DNA from: Arcobacter sp.
GTDB taxonomy: Bacteria; Campylobacterota; Campylobacteria; Campylobacterales; Arcobacteraceae
Direction of reading: 5' to 3'
Assembly (NCBI GenBank): GCA_002869565.1
Contig: PKUJ01000025.1
Location: 1-64,000, forward strand
DNA length: 64,000 nucleotides
The notes under the pieces are model-generated. The model saw only the letters and a program-made list of their open reading frames with translations. It did not search any database and had not been told where the DNA came from. Position numbers and translations under genes: made by a program. Positions 41,497 through 50,321 of the stretch are shown piece by piece; position 1 is the stretch's first letter; the number at the start of each line of letters is the position of its first letter.

Positions 41497-42444
41497 CTAT
41501 TTAACAAACTCTATTTTTTGTAGAATATCTTCTGCTCGTATCATCTTCATACAATCATGATGTCCTAGTGGACAAACTCTTTTCATGCAAGGTGCACATT
41601 CTAAATCTTTTGAAACTATTATTCCATTTGGATTTTTCCATTGATTTGTTTCTGTATATTTTGTTGGTCCAAAAATGGCTATTGTAGGTATTTTGAAAGA
41701 TGCAGCCACATGCATTGGTCCTGAGTCATTTGTAATAAATAAATCTAAACCTGCTATTTTTTCTATTAATTCAGGGATTGAAGTTTTTCCTGCTAAGTTT
41801 TTTACATTTGTGATATTTTTTGATATTAGCTTTTCTTTTATTTCAGAAGCAATATCAACTTCTTCTGGTCCTCCAAAAATAACAATGTTATATTTTTTTG
41901 ACATTTCAATTGCTACTTTTGCAAACTCTTCTGGGTACCATCTTTTTGCACTACCATATGTGGCACCTGGATTTATTCCTAAAGTTGGTTTTTCATATTT
42001 AAAGGCATCAAAATATAGTTTTAAATCACCTGTATCATAATTTAAATTCAGTCGTCTATTTATAAAGTCATTATATCTTATGGCTTGATGTATTTCCTCT
42101 TTTACAAATCTTTGATACGAGTATTTTTGTTTAGCTTTTATAAAAAACATCATAAATTTTGATGAAAAACTTTTTCTAAAAGATATAGCTAAATCAACTG
42201 AGCCAACTTCTTTAGCTATTTTCATCAAATTAAGATACCTATTACCCTCTTTTTTACTATTATCGACGATTACCTTAGAAATATTTTTCATCTTACCTAG
42301 AGCTTGTGTAGAGACATAAGAACCTAACATTATGATTTTGGCATAAGGATATTCTTTTATTATATTTTCAATAGCTGGTGTTGTCATTACTGCATCACCA
42401 AGCCATGTTGGTATTTCTATAAATATTTTATTTATGGTAGGCAT
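41497..42444 (-). CDS. waaF: ADP-heptose:LPS heptosyltransferase II
   Basis: WaaF adds the second heptose to the inner core. The GT9 protein starts MPTINKIFIEIPTWLGDAVMTTPA-like, with the donor-binding NPGATYGSAKRWYPE near residue 180 and TNDSGPMHVAASF near 236. A C-terminal CAPCMKRVCPLGHHDCM cluster is usual for this type. I choose the ATG at 42444 (315 residues) because the protein then begins at the expected point; a GTG five codons earlier (42459) is possible. Both lie within the 3' end of the upstream gene, so the two are coupled. Confidence 0.93.
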   Translation of the reverse strand: MPTINKIFIEIPTWLGDAVMTTPAIENIIKEYPYAKIIMLGSYVSTQALGKMKNISKVIVDNSKKEGNRYLNLMKIAKEVGSVDLAISFRKSFSSKFMMFFIKAKQKYSYQRFVKEEIHQAIRYNDFINRRLNLNYDTGDLKLYFDAFKYEKPTLGINPGATYGSAKRWYPEEFAKVAIEMSKKYNIVIFGGPEEVDIASEIKEKLISKNITNVKNLAGKTSIPELIEKIAGLDLFITNDSGPMHVAASFKIPTIAIFGPTKYTETNQWKNPNGIIVSKDLECAPCMKRVCPLGHHDCMKMIRAEDILQKIEFVK

Positions 42445-43678
42445 AAATTGGATTCTCACTAATCATTATATTTTCTTTTAACTCTTTTCCAAACATATCA
42501 TATACTATTGAAAAATCACTTACTGGCATCTTTTTTTTAGATGACAACCAAATTACATCAAACTTCTTATTATCTTTTTTACAAGTTAATACATACAAAT
42601 CATTTGAATTTGAATATTTTAAAATCTGTGCATCATCTAAAAAATGAAGCATTGTTTTATAAACCTCATAGGCGCTTCTTTTTCTTATACCTTTTCGATT
42701 ATCTATTAAGCCATACCCAGCTGATATTAACTGATGCCAATAAACTGTTTCAACTTTTTTTGTTCCAAGGGCTAAAAGATAATACCTTAACATAAATCGC
42801 GCATAATCATCTTCACTTACACATTCAGTTTCACTTGTTGGTGCATATGTAGCAGTATTTGATATTGGCCAATTTGATTCTGTTATTACAAGTTTATTTG
42901 ATGACCTTTTAGATAAGGAAGCCAAAGAAAATAAAAAATCAATCTTCTTTGTTGTATCAAAAGATATCATCTGTTTATTTTCTGGTGCTCCTCTTCTATC
43001 AACATATAAAAGGGCAGACACCTTATCAAAAAAAATATTATATTTTGAAAAAAGTGCTCTAATTGTAAAATGATATTCAAAATCTATTACACTAGGACCT
43101 AAAAGAGTGCATTCTTTAAAAGAATCATTTCTCAAATCATAAGCTGTTTTATAAAAATCTAAATACTCTTTAACAGAAAAGAAACCCCATTTAGTACGAT
43201 TTATTGCATTTCCTATTTGAAACTCTTTTGTTATATTTCCAAACTTTTCAAATATTTTTATCAAACTACTTTTTAACAACTCTTTATCATCAATATGTAT
43301 TCTATCTTGCAAAATATTTATTAAAATCTCGCACTCTTTAAATTTAGCTGCAAATTTAACATATTTATCAATATTCTCAATATCACTTAAAGGCATTCTA
43401 ACAAGTAATTTCTTAACTCCAAGTTCTTTTATCAAGCCTATTTGTTCTTCGCCTTTTTCTAAATAAACACTCATCCCAAAAAAGTTTTTTGAATTTTCAT
43501 TTTTACCTTTAAAAAATGGACTTACTAAAACTCCTAATGGATAAATAAAAATATTAGTCAAAATCAAAGGAATATAATCAAATAAATTTTTCTTACGCAT
43601 ATATTTTTTATATGCTTTATCTTTTATTGGATATGGTTGATCAGAATAAGGATCCCATACAAATGCACTATTTTTCAT
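42428..43678 (-). CDS. Glycoside-hydrolase-like (clan A TIM barrel) protein of unknown role
   Basis: I do not know this 416-residue family. It has a hydrophobic helix at about residues 33-53 and then a TIM-barrel-like pattern of beta strands: GMSVYLEKGEEQIGLIKELG, LLVRMPLSDIE, EILINILQ, and KLVITESNWP, where Glu267 sits like the nucleophile of clan A glycosidases. The matching acid/base motif, usually GNE, reads QIGNAINRTKWG: Ala158 replaces Glu. It may be a non-hydrolytic or altered enzyme. It lies between the GT9 and waaF genes, overlapping both (11 and 17 bases), so it is part of core assembly by context. Confidence 0.7.
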   Translation of the reverse strand: MKNSAFVWDPYSDQPYPIKDKAYKKYMRKKNLFDYIPLILTNIFIYPLGVLVSPFFKGKNENSKNFFGMSVYLEKGEEQIGLIKELGVKKLLVRMPLSDIENIDKYVKFAAKFKECEILINILQDRIHIDDKELLKSSLIKIFEKFGNITKEFQIGNAINRTKWGFFSVKEYLDFYKTAYDLRNDSFKECTLLGPSVIDFEYHFTIRALFSKYNIFFDKVSALLYVDRRGAPENKQMISFDTTKKIDFLFSLASLSKRSSNKLVITESNWPISNTATYAPTSETECVSEDDYARFMLRYYLLALGTKKVETVYWHQLISAGYGLIDNRKGIRKRSAYEVYKTMLHFLDDAQILKYSNSNDLYVLTCKKDNKKFDVIWLSSKKKMPVSDFSIVYDMFGKELKENIMISENPIYAYHK

Positions 43679-44663
43679 CTATTTTTAATACCTCTAAAAC
43701 TCTATCTTCAATCTCTTGGTATAACTCATTTGTATAATTTTCATGAACTATAAAATTATTTTGAAATTTCTCTTGACTAATACTTGCCCATCTTTTTGGA
43801 GTTGATACTAATTTTTCACCAAAAAAGGATACAGTTTTTATATTACTACAAGAAGCTAAATGCATAGGTCCAGTTGAAGTACTTACAAATAACTCAAAAA
43901 ATGAAAGTAGTTTACAAAAATCAATAAGAGCTCCTTTTGATTCATAAATTACTGCATCAAAATCAACTTTTTTTTCAAGTTCTTCTTTTAATTTTAAATC
44001 ATCTGGTCCAAAGGTAAATATAACTTCAATATCATCAATCTTTGAAACTTTTTTTGCAAGTTTTAAATAATCTTCTAAAATTAGATTGCCATCAGTACTT
44101 CCCCCAGAACCTGGATGAAAAGCAACAAGTCTATTCTTTTCAACAATTTTGTGTTCTCTTTTAAACTCGTTAAAAATTCTATTGCTCTCAAAAGCAGAAA
44201 ATTCTAATAATGGATAAGAATATGATAAAGAGATAGATTCATCAAAGGCTTTTAATAAATCTAAATTGTATTCAAATTCTTTTTTTTCAACCCTACTTCT
44301 TCTTTGTTTTACTCTCTTATTAAAAAAGAATTGTGCTAGTTTTGTTGCAGGAGCAATTCTTTTTTTAATATTAGATTTAAAAAGAAGTTTCCCTAAATTT
44401 GTATCTATAAAAGCACTAATACTTGTATCAATTTTTTCATCTTTTATATCTTCTAAAGTTTTACTTAGATTATTTTTATCATATAAAATAACATCATCAA
44501 TAAAATCAATATTTTTTGCAAAATCATAATTTATTTTAGAAACTAAAGCAATTAATTTTAGTTCTGGTCTTTGTTCTTTTAAAACTTTAAACATTGGTAA
44601 AGTAACTACAAAATCACCAATTTTATCATGTCTTGATATTAAAATATTCATTTTATTTCTCAT
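43668..44663 (-). CDS. GT9-family heptosyltransferase-like protein
   Basis: The 331-residue GT-B protein is related to WaaF and WaaC. The N-terminus (MNILISRHDKIGDFVVTLPM) holds the family's KIGD motif, and AFHPGSGGSTDGN near residue 193 and FVSTSTGPMHLASCSN near 269 bind the sugar nucleotide. The catalytic Asp of the KIGD loop is present. It probably adds a third core sugar, perhaps heptose, between WaaF and the WaaE-like steps. Its gene overlaps both neighbours (11 bases each), which is tight coupling. Confidence 0.85.
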   Translation of the reverse strand: MRNKMNILISRHDKIGDFVVTLPMFKVLKEQRPELKLIALVSKINYDFAKNIDFIDDVILYDKNNLSKTLEDIKDEKIDTSISAFIDTNLGKLLFKSNIKKRIAPATKLAQFFFNKRVKQRRSRVEKKEFEYNLDLLKAFDESISLSYSYPLLEFSAFESNRIFNEFKREHKIVEKNRLVAFHPGSGGSTDGNLILEDYLKLAKKVSKIDDIEVIFTFGPDDLKLKEELEKKVDFDAVIYESKGALIDFCKLLSFFELFVSTSTGPMHLASCSNIKTVSFFGEKLVSTPKRWASISQEKFQNNFIVHENYTNELYQEIEDRVLEVLKIDEK

Positions 44664-45405
44664 TATTCAGTTCATATAATTTCATATATTTATAAAAATT
44701 TGTTGCCATATGAGAAAATGCAATAATTAAACCAGCATAACCATCCATAAAACCTCTTTTCAAAAAATACGTTTTAAAAAAAGAAAAACTTCCATTTGCA
44801 AAAGCTTTTAAAGGAGATGACTTCTTTTTACCTTTTTTATCTTCTGCAAATAAAGTTGAATATCTATCTAGTTTTATAATAAAGTCAGTAATTGTAGTAT
44901 AGGGATAATGTCGAACTTCACCCTCTAATTCCAAAACACCAAAACCTGTTTCAATAACAAATTCATGTACTTTATTATCATTAAATCCAGTTTTTTCTTT
45001 GTCATACAACCTTACAATTTCATCTTTTCCCCAACAATGTTTAACTTCTGTCTTCTTATAATAATTGCTTCTTAAAATTCTATATACATTTTTATTATCT
45101 AATTTTATTTTTGTTAGATTTTCTACAAACTCTTCACTTAATACTTCATCTGAATCTAAAGATAATACCCAAGAATTTTTTGAATAATTAGTAGCAGCAT
45201 TTTTTGTTTGACCAAAACCTGTAAACTCACCTTCTACAACTTTTACATTTGCATATTTTGCTGCAATTTCTTGTGTTTTATCGACTGTATCATTTAGATA
45301 TAAAATTACTTCTGTAAATCTTTTTAAACTAGCAAGTGTGTTTTCTATTGTAGATTCAGCATTTTTTGCAATTATTACAACAGAAATATTATCAACTTTA
45401 GTCAT
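44653..45405 (-). CDS. Glycosyltransferase, GT2 (WaaE/KdtX-like)
   Basis: The 250-residue GT-A enzyme resembles WaaE, the LPS core beta-1,4-glucosyltransferase. Signatures are ISVVIIAKNAESTIENTLAS at the N-terminus, FTGFGQTKNAATNYSK near residue 63, the metal-binding LDSDEVLS, and CWGKDEIVRLY. The segment with GQTKN is specific for the WaaE/RfaE-KdtX group. It overlaps the kinase-like gene by eight bases. The acceptor is likely the first heptose. Confidence 0.87.
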   Translation of the reverse strand: MTKVDNISVVIIAKNAESTIENTLASLKRFTEVILYLNDTVDKTQEIAAKYANVKVVEGEFTGFGQTKNAATNYSKNSWVLSLDSDEVLSEEFVENLTKIKLDNKNVYRILRSNYYKKTEVKHCWGKDEIVRLYDKEKTGFNDNKVHEFVIETGFGVLELEGEVRHYPYTTITDFIIKLDRYSTLFAEDKKGKKKSSPLKAFANGSFSFFKTYFLKRGFMDGYAGLIIAFSHMATNFYKYMKLYELNNEK

Positions 45406-46150
45406 TTACTTCTTCTCCACGCAATTTTTTTTTGAAATTTTTTTTATCTTTATGTTTTTGACTATAAGCTAAACCTTTTTCTATACAAATATTTTCATCT
45501 TCATTTATTAAACTTGCATATTTTTTTAAAATTATTGTTAAATCTTCATCTTTTGCCCAAAGTTTTGAGAAATTTTTTAATCTCTCTTCAAAATTGAGTT
45601 CTTTAAATTGCATTCTATTTATATCAACTACTTTAAATATATATTTACCAGCTTCTTCTTTTATTAAAATATTCCCTGGAGAATAGTCTAAATGAAAGAT
45701 ACCCTCTTTGTGTAAGTCAAATGTAAATTTAGCAAACTCTTCAAAAATCTCTTTTTTATTTGCATAATTCAAATCTAATAAAGGTTCTCTAATAGTTAAG
45801 TCATAATCAAAATTTTCACTTATAAAATAACTGTCATTAAGTAAAAAGTTTTTCTTAAATTCAATATAAGCTATCGCTTTTGGAGCAAAATTGCCAATTC
45901 TAATTGAATTCTCATATGATTTTTTTGCTTTGCTATCTCTAAAAAAACCATATACTATTTTATTAATAATATGTGGTACTTTAAAAGATTTAACAACTAA
46001 GCTCTTTTCTTCAAAACTTATAACTTTTATTTCATTTCTAGCTTTGTGAATAGAATCATTTGAATCTTTAAAATAGGTTCTTATATTTTCAACGAAGCTT
46101 AAATATTTTTCATCAATTATCTCTTTATTCATCGCTTGTCTTTTGCTCAT
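45398..46150 (-). CDS. LPS core/Kdo kinase-like protein (InaA-type)
   Basis: The 250-residue protein shows the small kinase fold of the Kdo/WaaP family: basic N-terminal lobe, then the catalytic loop HLDYSPGNILIKEE (Asp in HLD as the base, Asn for metal) near residue 150, and VVDINRMQF as the DFG equivalent. It probably phosphorylates a core sugar of LPS. It lies between GT2 genes of core assembly, overlapping them by eight and 26 bases. No signal or membrane segment is seen, so it acts at the cytoplasmic face. Confidence 0.85.
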   Translation of the reverse strand: MSKRQAMNKEIIDEKYLSFVENIRTYFKDSNDSIHKARNEIKVISFEEKSLVVKSFKVPHIINKIVYGFFRDSKAKKSYENSIRIGNFAPKAIAYIEFKKNFLLNDSYFISENFDYDLTIREPLLDLNYANKKEIFEEFAKFTFDLHKEGIFHLDYSPGNILIKEEAGKYIFKVVDINRMQFKELNFEERLKNFSKLWAKDEDLTIILKKYASLINEDENICIEKGLAYSQKHKDKKNFKKKLRGEEVND

Positions 46151-47033
46151 ATTTTAGACTATATTTTTCTTTTCTAGGATTTAAAATAAATAAAAAAAGC
46201 TTCATATTTACACCATCTTTAAATGCTTTTGTTAAATACTTAAAAAAGATATGTAACTTCATAAAAAATCTTCCTAAAAAATCAAAATGTTTATTTATCA
46301 ACCAATAATATGAAATCAAAAACTCTCTTTCAATTTTAAAATTTCTACTTGTACTATTTCCACATAAATGGATTAAATGAGCCCTTGGCTCTAAACATAC
46401 TTTAAAACCAGATTCCCAAACTCTTTTTGATAAATCTTCTTCTTCGCAATACAAAAAGAAATTTGTATCAAAGCCACCTATTTTGTCAAAAACCTTTTTT
46501 CTAAAGAACATTGAAGCGCCGCTTACAACTCCAACATCAATGATTTCATGATACTCTTTTTTATTATTATATATTTTTTTTCTAGAAATTAATTTTTGAA
46601 ATCCTTTTCCAAAATATTTTTCTGCAATATTAGGAAAACTCCTAAATGTAGTGGTTCTTTTTCTATTTTCATCATATAATTGAGGAGAAATCAATCCAAT
46701 ATTTTCATCATTTTCACAGGCTTTGTATAACTTATCAATAACATTATTCATAACCAAAGTGTCATTATTTTGAAAAAAACAATATTTAGAATTTACTTCT
46801 TTAAATCCTAACATATTTCCACCAGCAAAACCTAAATTTATTTTACTTCTTATTACTTTTATATTTTTAATATCATTTAAAGAGTCTAATTTTCTAAATT
46901 CATCCAAAGAAGAATTATTATCAACTATTATCAATTCATAATTTAACGAAGTATTTTTCTTAACACTTCTAACCATATTTAAAGTATCATCAGAACTATT
47001 ATAATTAACAGTGACTATAGACACATCATACAT
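46125..47033 (-). CDS. Glycosyltransferase, GT2 (WbbL/rhamnosyltransferase-like)
   Basis: The 302-residue enzyme has the GT-A core: VSIVTVNYNSSDDTLNMVRS at the start, INLGFAGGNMLGF (a motif common in rhamnosyl- and related transferases) near residue 65, the DxD-like FQNNDTLV, and FFLYCEEEDLSKRVWESGF near 188 with the catalytic base region. A C-terminal helix pair follows. An AGGAG ribosome site stands before its ATG, and it is the first gene of the long minus-strand run, facing the plus-strand block across a 77-base divergent spacer. Confidence 0.87.
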   Translation of the reverse strand: MYDVSIVTVNYNSSDDTLNMVRSVKKNTSLNYELIIVDNNSSLDEFRKLDSLNDIKNIKVIRSKINLGFAGGNMLGFKEVNSKYCFFQNNDTLVMNNVIDKLYKACENDENIGLISPQLYDENRKRTTTFRSFPNIAEKYFGKGFQKLISRKKIYNNKKEYHEIIDVGVVSGASMFFRKKVFDKIGGFDTNFFLYCEEEDLSKRVWESGFKVCLEPRAHLIHLCGNSTSRNFKIEREFLISYYWLINKHFDFLGRFFMKLHIFFKYLTKAFKDGVNMKLFLFILNPRKEKYSLKYEQKTSDE

Positions 47034-47110
47034 ATTTTCTCCTACATAAAGTTACATTTTAACTACAAAATGATAAAATATAAATAAAAAATGTTATTAT
47101 CATAACACAC
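47034..47110. promoter_or_regulatory. Divergent promoter region between the two glycan transcription units
   Basis: This 77-base spacer is the only gap between the minus-strand run beginning at 47033 and the plus-strand block beginning at 47111, so both probably start here. It is extremely AT-rich with several TATAAA/TATATT-like boxes that cannot be ranked. A 6-bp-arm inverted repeat, TGTTAT-TATC-ATAACA (47092-47107), sits next to the plus-strand start codon and could be an operator. Confidence 0.5.
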
Positions 47111-47989
47111 TTGAATGACTACAAGAACATCAAAATATCTGTCATTGTCTCAGTTTATAAGGATAGTGAAGCTTTAGAGCTTATTTTAAATAGCCTTTTA
47201 AATCAAACTATAAATGACTTTGATATTATTATTTCTGAAGACTGTAAATCTGAAGAAATGAAAAACTTTTTAGAACAATATAAAAATAATCCAAGAATAA
47301 CTCATCTATTTCAAGAAGACAATGGTTGGCAAAAAAACATTGCTTTAAATAAAGCCGTTAGAAATGCAAAAGGTGATTATCTTATCTTTTTAGATGGAGA
47401 TATTCTTCCTTATTCTGACTTTGTGCAAAAGCACAGAGATAATATTACCCATAGTAGAATCCTTTGTGGTAAAAGAGTTGAACTAGGAAGTTTTTTTAGT
47501 AAGTTAATAAGAAAAAAATATTTGAATGCTTTTTGGTTGGAAAAATTATATTGGCTTTTCCTCCCATTTTTAGCTTTAGATAAAGCAAGACATGTAGAAG
47601 AAGGAGCAAAACTAAAAAAAGGCTCATCTTTAGAAAAAAAACTAAATAAAAAAAGACCGATGATTATTGGTTGTAATTTTTCTTGTTTCAAAAAAGATTT
47701 AGAATTTATCAATGGTTTTGACGAAGATTATACTACTCCCTCTGTTGGAGAAGATATTGATTTAACTTGGAGATTTCAGTATTTTGATATTGATTCAAAG
47801 TCTGTTAGATACCTGGCTAATACTTTTCATCTTTACCATCCACGAACTTGGAATAAAGAAACTGTAGATAATAACAATAAAATCATGAAAAAGAAATGGG
47901 ATAATGAAGAGTTCATTTGTTACAATGGTCTAGTCAAAAAAGAAAAAAATTTAAAAAAAGAGAAGACAGAAAAAAAGGAGAACAAATAA
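47111..47989 (+). CDS. Glycosyltransferase, GT2 with galactosyltransferase-like C-terminal domain
   Basis: The 292-residue enzyme has [18 protein letters not shown] at the N-terminus, [19 protein letters not shown] near residue 76, the DxD-type [12 protein letters not shown], and a C-terminal [20 protein letters not shown] with EDIDLTWRF, typical for GT2 with a Glyco_transf_7C module. The start codon is TTG with no clear ribosome site; the frame has no in-frame ATG before the catalytic domain, so TTG at 47111 is preferred. It is the first gene of the plus-strand rhamnose block and overlaps rmlA (TAATG). The C-terminal tail is Lys/Glu-rich. Confidence 0.82.
   Translation: MNDYKNIKISVIVSVYKDSEALELILNSLLNQTINDFDIIISEDCKSEEMKNFLEQYKNNPRITHLFQEDNGWQKNIALNKAVRNAKGDYLIFLDGDILPYSDFVQKHRDNITHSRILCGKRVELGSFFSKLIRKKYLNAFWLEKLYWLFLPFLALDKARHVEEGAKLKKGSSLEKKLNKKRPMIIGCNFSCFKKDLEFINGFDEDYTTPSVGEDIDLTWRFQYFDIDSKSVRYLANTFHLYHPRTWNKETVDNNNKIMKKKWDNEEFICYNGLVKKEKNLKKEKTEKKENK
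47975..47980 (+). promoter_or_regulatory. Ribosome site of rmlA
   Basis: AAGGAG stands eight bases before the ATG at 47989. It decides the rmlA start over the upstream in-frame start at 47917, which has no such site and would add a Lys-rich extension. Confidence 0.75.
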
Positions 47990-48879
47990 TGAAAGGAATA
48001 ATATTAGCAGGAGGGAGTGGAACAAGACTTTATCCAATAACAAAAGGGATAAGTAAACAATTAGTTCCAATCTATGATAAACCAATGATATATTATCCAC
48101 TTTCAGTATTGATGCTTGCAGGTATTACTGAAGTACTTATTATTTCAACTCCTAATGATTTACCTAGGTTTGAAGAACTTTTAGGTGATGGTTCTGATAT
48201 TGGGATGAAATTCTCTTATGTAGTACAACCAAGTCCAGATGGCTTAGCTCAAGCTTTTATATTAGGCGAAGAGTTTTTAGATGGAGACGATGCTTGTTTA
48301 GTATTGGGAGATAATATTTTTCATGGTCAAGGACTTACAAAACTATTAGCACAAAGTGTTAAAAATGTACAAGATGAGAATAAAGCAACTGTATTTGGAT
48401 ACTATGTAAAAGATCCAGAAAGATATGGAGTTGCCCAATTTAATGAAAATGGAGATGTAACTTCTATTGAGGAGAAACCAGAAAATCCAAAATCAAACTA
48501 TGCAGTAGTAGGATTATATTTTTATCCTTCTGATGTAGTTAAAAAAGCAAAAAATGTAAAACCATCCCATAGAGGTGAATTAGAAATAACAACTCTAAAT
48601 CAAGATTACTTAGATGAAAATAGATTAAAAGTAGAACTAATGGGAAGAGGATACGCTTGGCTTGATACAGGAACTCATGAATCACTTTTAGAAGCATCTT
48701 CTTTTATTCAGACAATTGAAAATAGACAATCTCTAAAAGTAGCTTGTCTTGAAGAAATAGCATATGAAATGGGATATATTTCAAAAGAGAAACTTTTAGA
48801 ACTTGCCCAACCACTTAAGAAGAATCAATATGGACAATATTTAATAGCTAGAGCTAAACTTGGAAGGAATTTAAAATAA
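47989..48879 (+). CDS. rmlA: Glucose-1-phosphate thymidylyltransferase
   Basis: RmlA makes dTDP-glucose, the first step to dTDP-L-rhamnose. The 296-residue protein starts [18 protein letters not shown], with [16 protein letters not shown] next and LGDNIFHG for the metal site. The start at 47989 is supported by AAGGAG upstream and by the fact that the family begins exactly at MKGIILAGG. It overlaps the preceding GT2 gene and the following rmlC by one base each (TAATG). Confidence 0.97.
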   Translation: MKGIILAGGSGTRLYPITKGISKQLVPIYDKPMIYYPLSVLMLAGITEVLIISTPNDLPRFEELLGDGSDIGMKFSYVVQPSPDGLAQAFILGEEFLDGDDACLVLGDNIFHGQGLTKLLAQSVKNVQDENKATVFGYYVKDPERYGVAQFNENGDVTSIEEKPENPKSNYAVVGLYFYPSDVVKKAKNVKPSHRGELEITTLNQDYLDENRLKVELMGRGYAWLDTGTHESLLEASSFIQTIENRQSLKVACLEEIAYEMGYISKEKLLELAQPLKKNQYGQYLIARAKLGRNLK

Positions 48880-49454
48880 TGAATTTTGTAAGAACGTCAA
48901 TTCCTGATGTAATAATTTGTGAACCTATTGTTCATGGAGATCATAGAGGATATTTTGTAGAAACATTTAGAGCGGATAAACTTGAAGAGTTTTTAGGTTT
49001 TAAATTAAATTTTGGTCAAGATAATGAATCAAAATCATCTAAAGGTGTTTTAAGAGGACTTCATTATCAATTAGCTCCTCACGCACAAACAAAACTAGTA
49101 CGTGTGATTCAAGGAAGAGTTTTAGATGTAGCTGTTGATATTAGAAAAGGGAGCCCTACTTTTGGACAACATGTAGCAGTAGAATTATCTAGTGAAAATA
49201 AAAAACAACTTTTAGTTCCAAGAGGATTTGCTCATGGCTTTGTTGTGCTTGAAGATGATACTATATTTGCTTATAAAGTAGATAATTATTATAGCCCTGA
49301 ATGTGATAGAGGAATAGCCTTTGATGATAAAGCTATAAATATAGATTGGATACTAAATAAAGAAGAATTAAATCTATCAGAAAAAGATACTAAACAACCA
49401 AGAATAATTGAAACTAACGACTTATTTGAATTTGGAGTAAACTATTATGACTAA
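48879..49454 (+). CDS. rmlC: dTDP-4-dehydrorhamnose 3,5-epimerase
   Basis: RmlC epimerises C3 and C5 of dTDP-4-keto-6-deoxyglucose. The 191-residue cupin has the family signatures DHRGYFVETFRAD near residue 21, GVLRGLHYQ with the catalytic His, KLVRVIQGRVLDVAVDIRKG, and PRGFAHGFVVL. Its length is normal (about 180-190). It overlaps rmlA by one base and rmlD by eight bases in the same coupled operon. Confidence 0.97.
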   Translation: MNFVRTSIPDVIICEPIVHGDHRGYFVETFRADKLEEFLGFKLNFGQDNESKSSKGVLRGLHYQLAPHAQTKLVRVIQGRVLDVAVDIRKGSPTFGQHVAVELSSENKKQLLVPRGFAHGFVVLEDDTIFAYKVDNYYSPECDRGIAFDDKAINIDWILNKEELNLSEKDTKQPRIIETNDLFEFGVNYYD

Positions 49455-50319
49455 GCCTTTAAATATATTAATAACTGGTTCAAATGGACAATTAGGTTCA
49501 GAATTAAGAGAATTATCAAAAAGCTATAGATATAACTTCTTCTTTACAGATAGAAGTGAATTAGATATAACAAACTATGAAGATGTAAGAAAATATATTG
49601 AAGAAAAATCAATTAATACAATTATTAACTGTGCTGCATACACAGCAGTTGATAAAGCAGAAAGTGATGCTGAGTTAGCAGATAAGATAAATCATAGAGC
49701 AGTAAAAAAACTTGCAAAAATTTCACAAGAGAGAGATATAAAACTTATTCATGTTTCAACAGATTATGTTTTTGATGGAAGAAATTATAAACCATATTGT
49801 GAAGAGTATCAAACAAATCCACAATCAGTATATGGGCAAACAAAACTAGATGGTGAATTAGAGATGATTAAGATTAATCCAAAAGATTCTATTATTATTA
49901 GAACTTCTTGGGTTTATTCATCATTTGGTAATAATTTTGTAAAAACAATGTTAAGGCTAGGAAGAGATAAAGATAGTCTAGGTGTAATATTTGATCAAGT
50001 AGGAACACCAACTTATGCAAAAGATTTAGCTAAAACTATTTTAGATATCCTTCCAAAAATAAGTAATGAAAAAGTAGAAATATATAACTATTCAAATGAA
50101 GGTGTTTTATCTTGGTATGACTTCGCAAAAGAGATTATGAAAATGGCAAAAATAGAGTGTGAGATTAATCCAATAGAAACATATCAATACCCAACCCCCG
50201 CAAAAAGACCACATTTTTCACTTTTAAATAAAGCAAAAATAAAAAAAGATTTTAATATAACTATTCCTTTCTGGAAAGACTCTTTAGATGATTGTTTAAG
50301 AACGCTAAAAGTGAGATAA
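49447..50319 (+). CDS. rmlD: dTDP-4-dehydrorhamnose reductase
   Basis: RmlD carries out the last, NADPH-dependent step to dTDP-L-rhamnose. The 290-residue SDR protein has ILITGSNGQLGSEL at the N-terminus, the INCAAYTAVDKAESD segment characteristic of RmlD, VSTDYVFDG, and the catalytic VYGQTKLDGE (Tyr/Lys). It overlaps rmlC, and the next GT gene starts two bases after its stop. Confidence 0.96.
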   Translation: MTKPLNILITGSNGQLGSELRELSKSYRYNFFFTDRSELDITNYEDVRKYIEEKSINTIINCAAYTAVDKAESDAELADKINHRAVKKLAKISQERDIKLIHVSTDYVFDGRNYKPYCEEYQTNPQSVYGQTKLDGELEMIKINPKDSIIIRTSWVYSSFGNNFVKTMLRLGRDKDSLGVIFDQVGTPTYAKDLAKTILDILPKISNEKVEIYNYSNEGVLSWYDFAKEIMKMAKIECEINPIETYQYPTPAKRPHFSLLNKAKIKKDFNITIPFWKDSLDDCLRTLKVR

Positions 50320-50321
50320 GA

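Noticed and set aside
41675-42040. 121-residue plus-strand frame opposite waaF
   Set aside because: Antisense shadow of a clear GT9 gene; codon pattern follows the waaF frame.
50292-50321. Earlier TTG start for the GT2-like gene after rmlD
   Set aside because: It lies inside rmlD and adds ten residues not seen in the family; the ATG at 50322 follows the rmlD stop directly.
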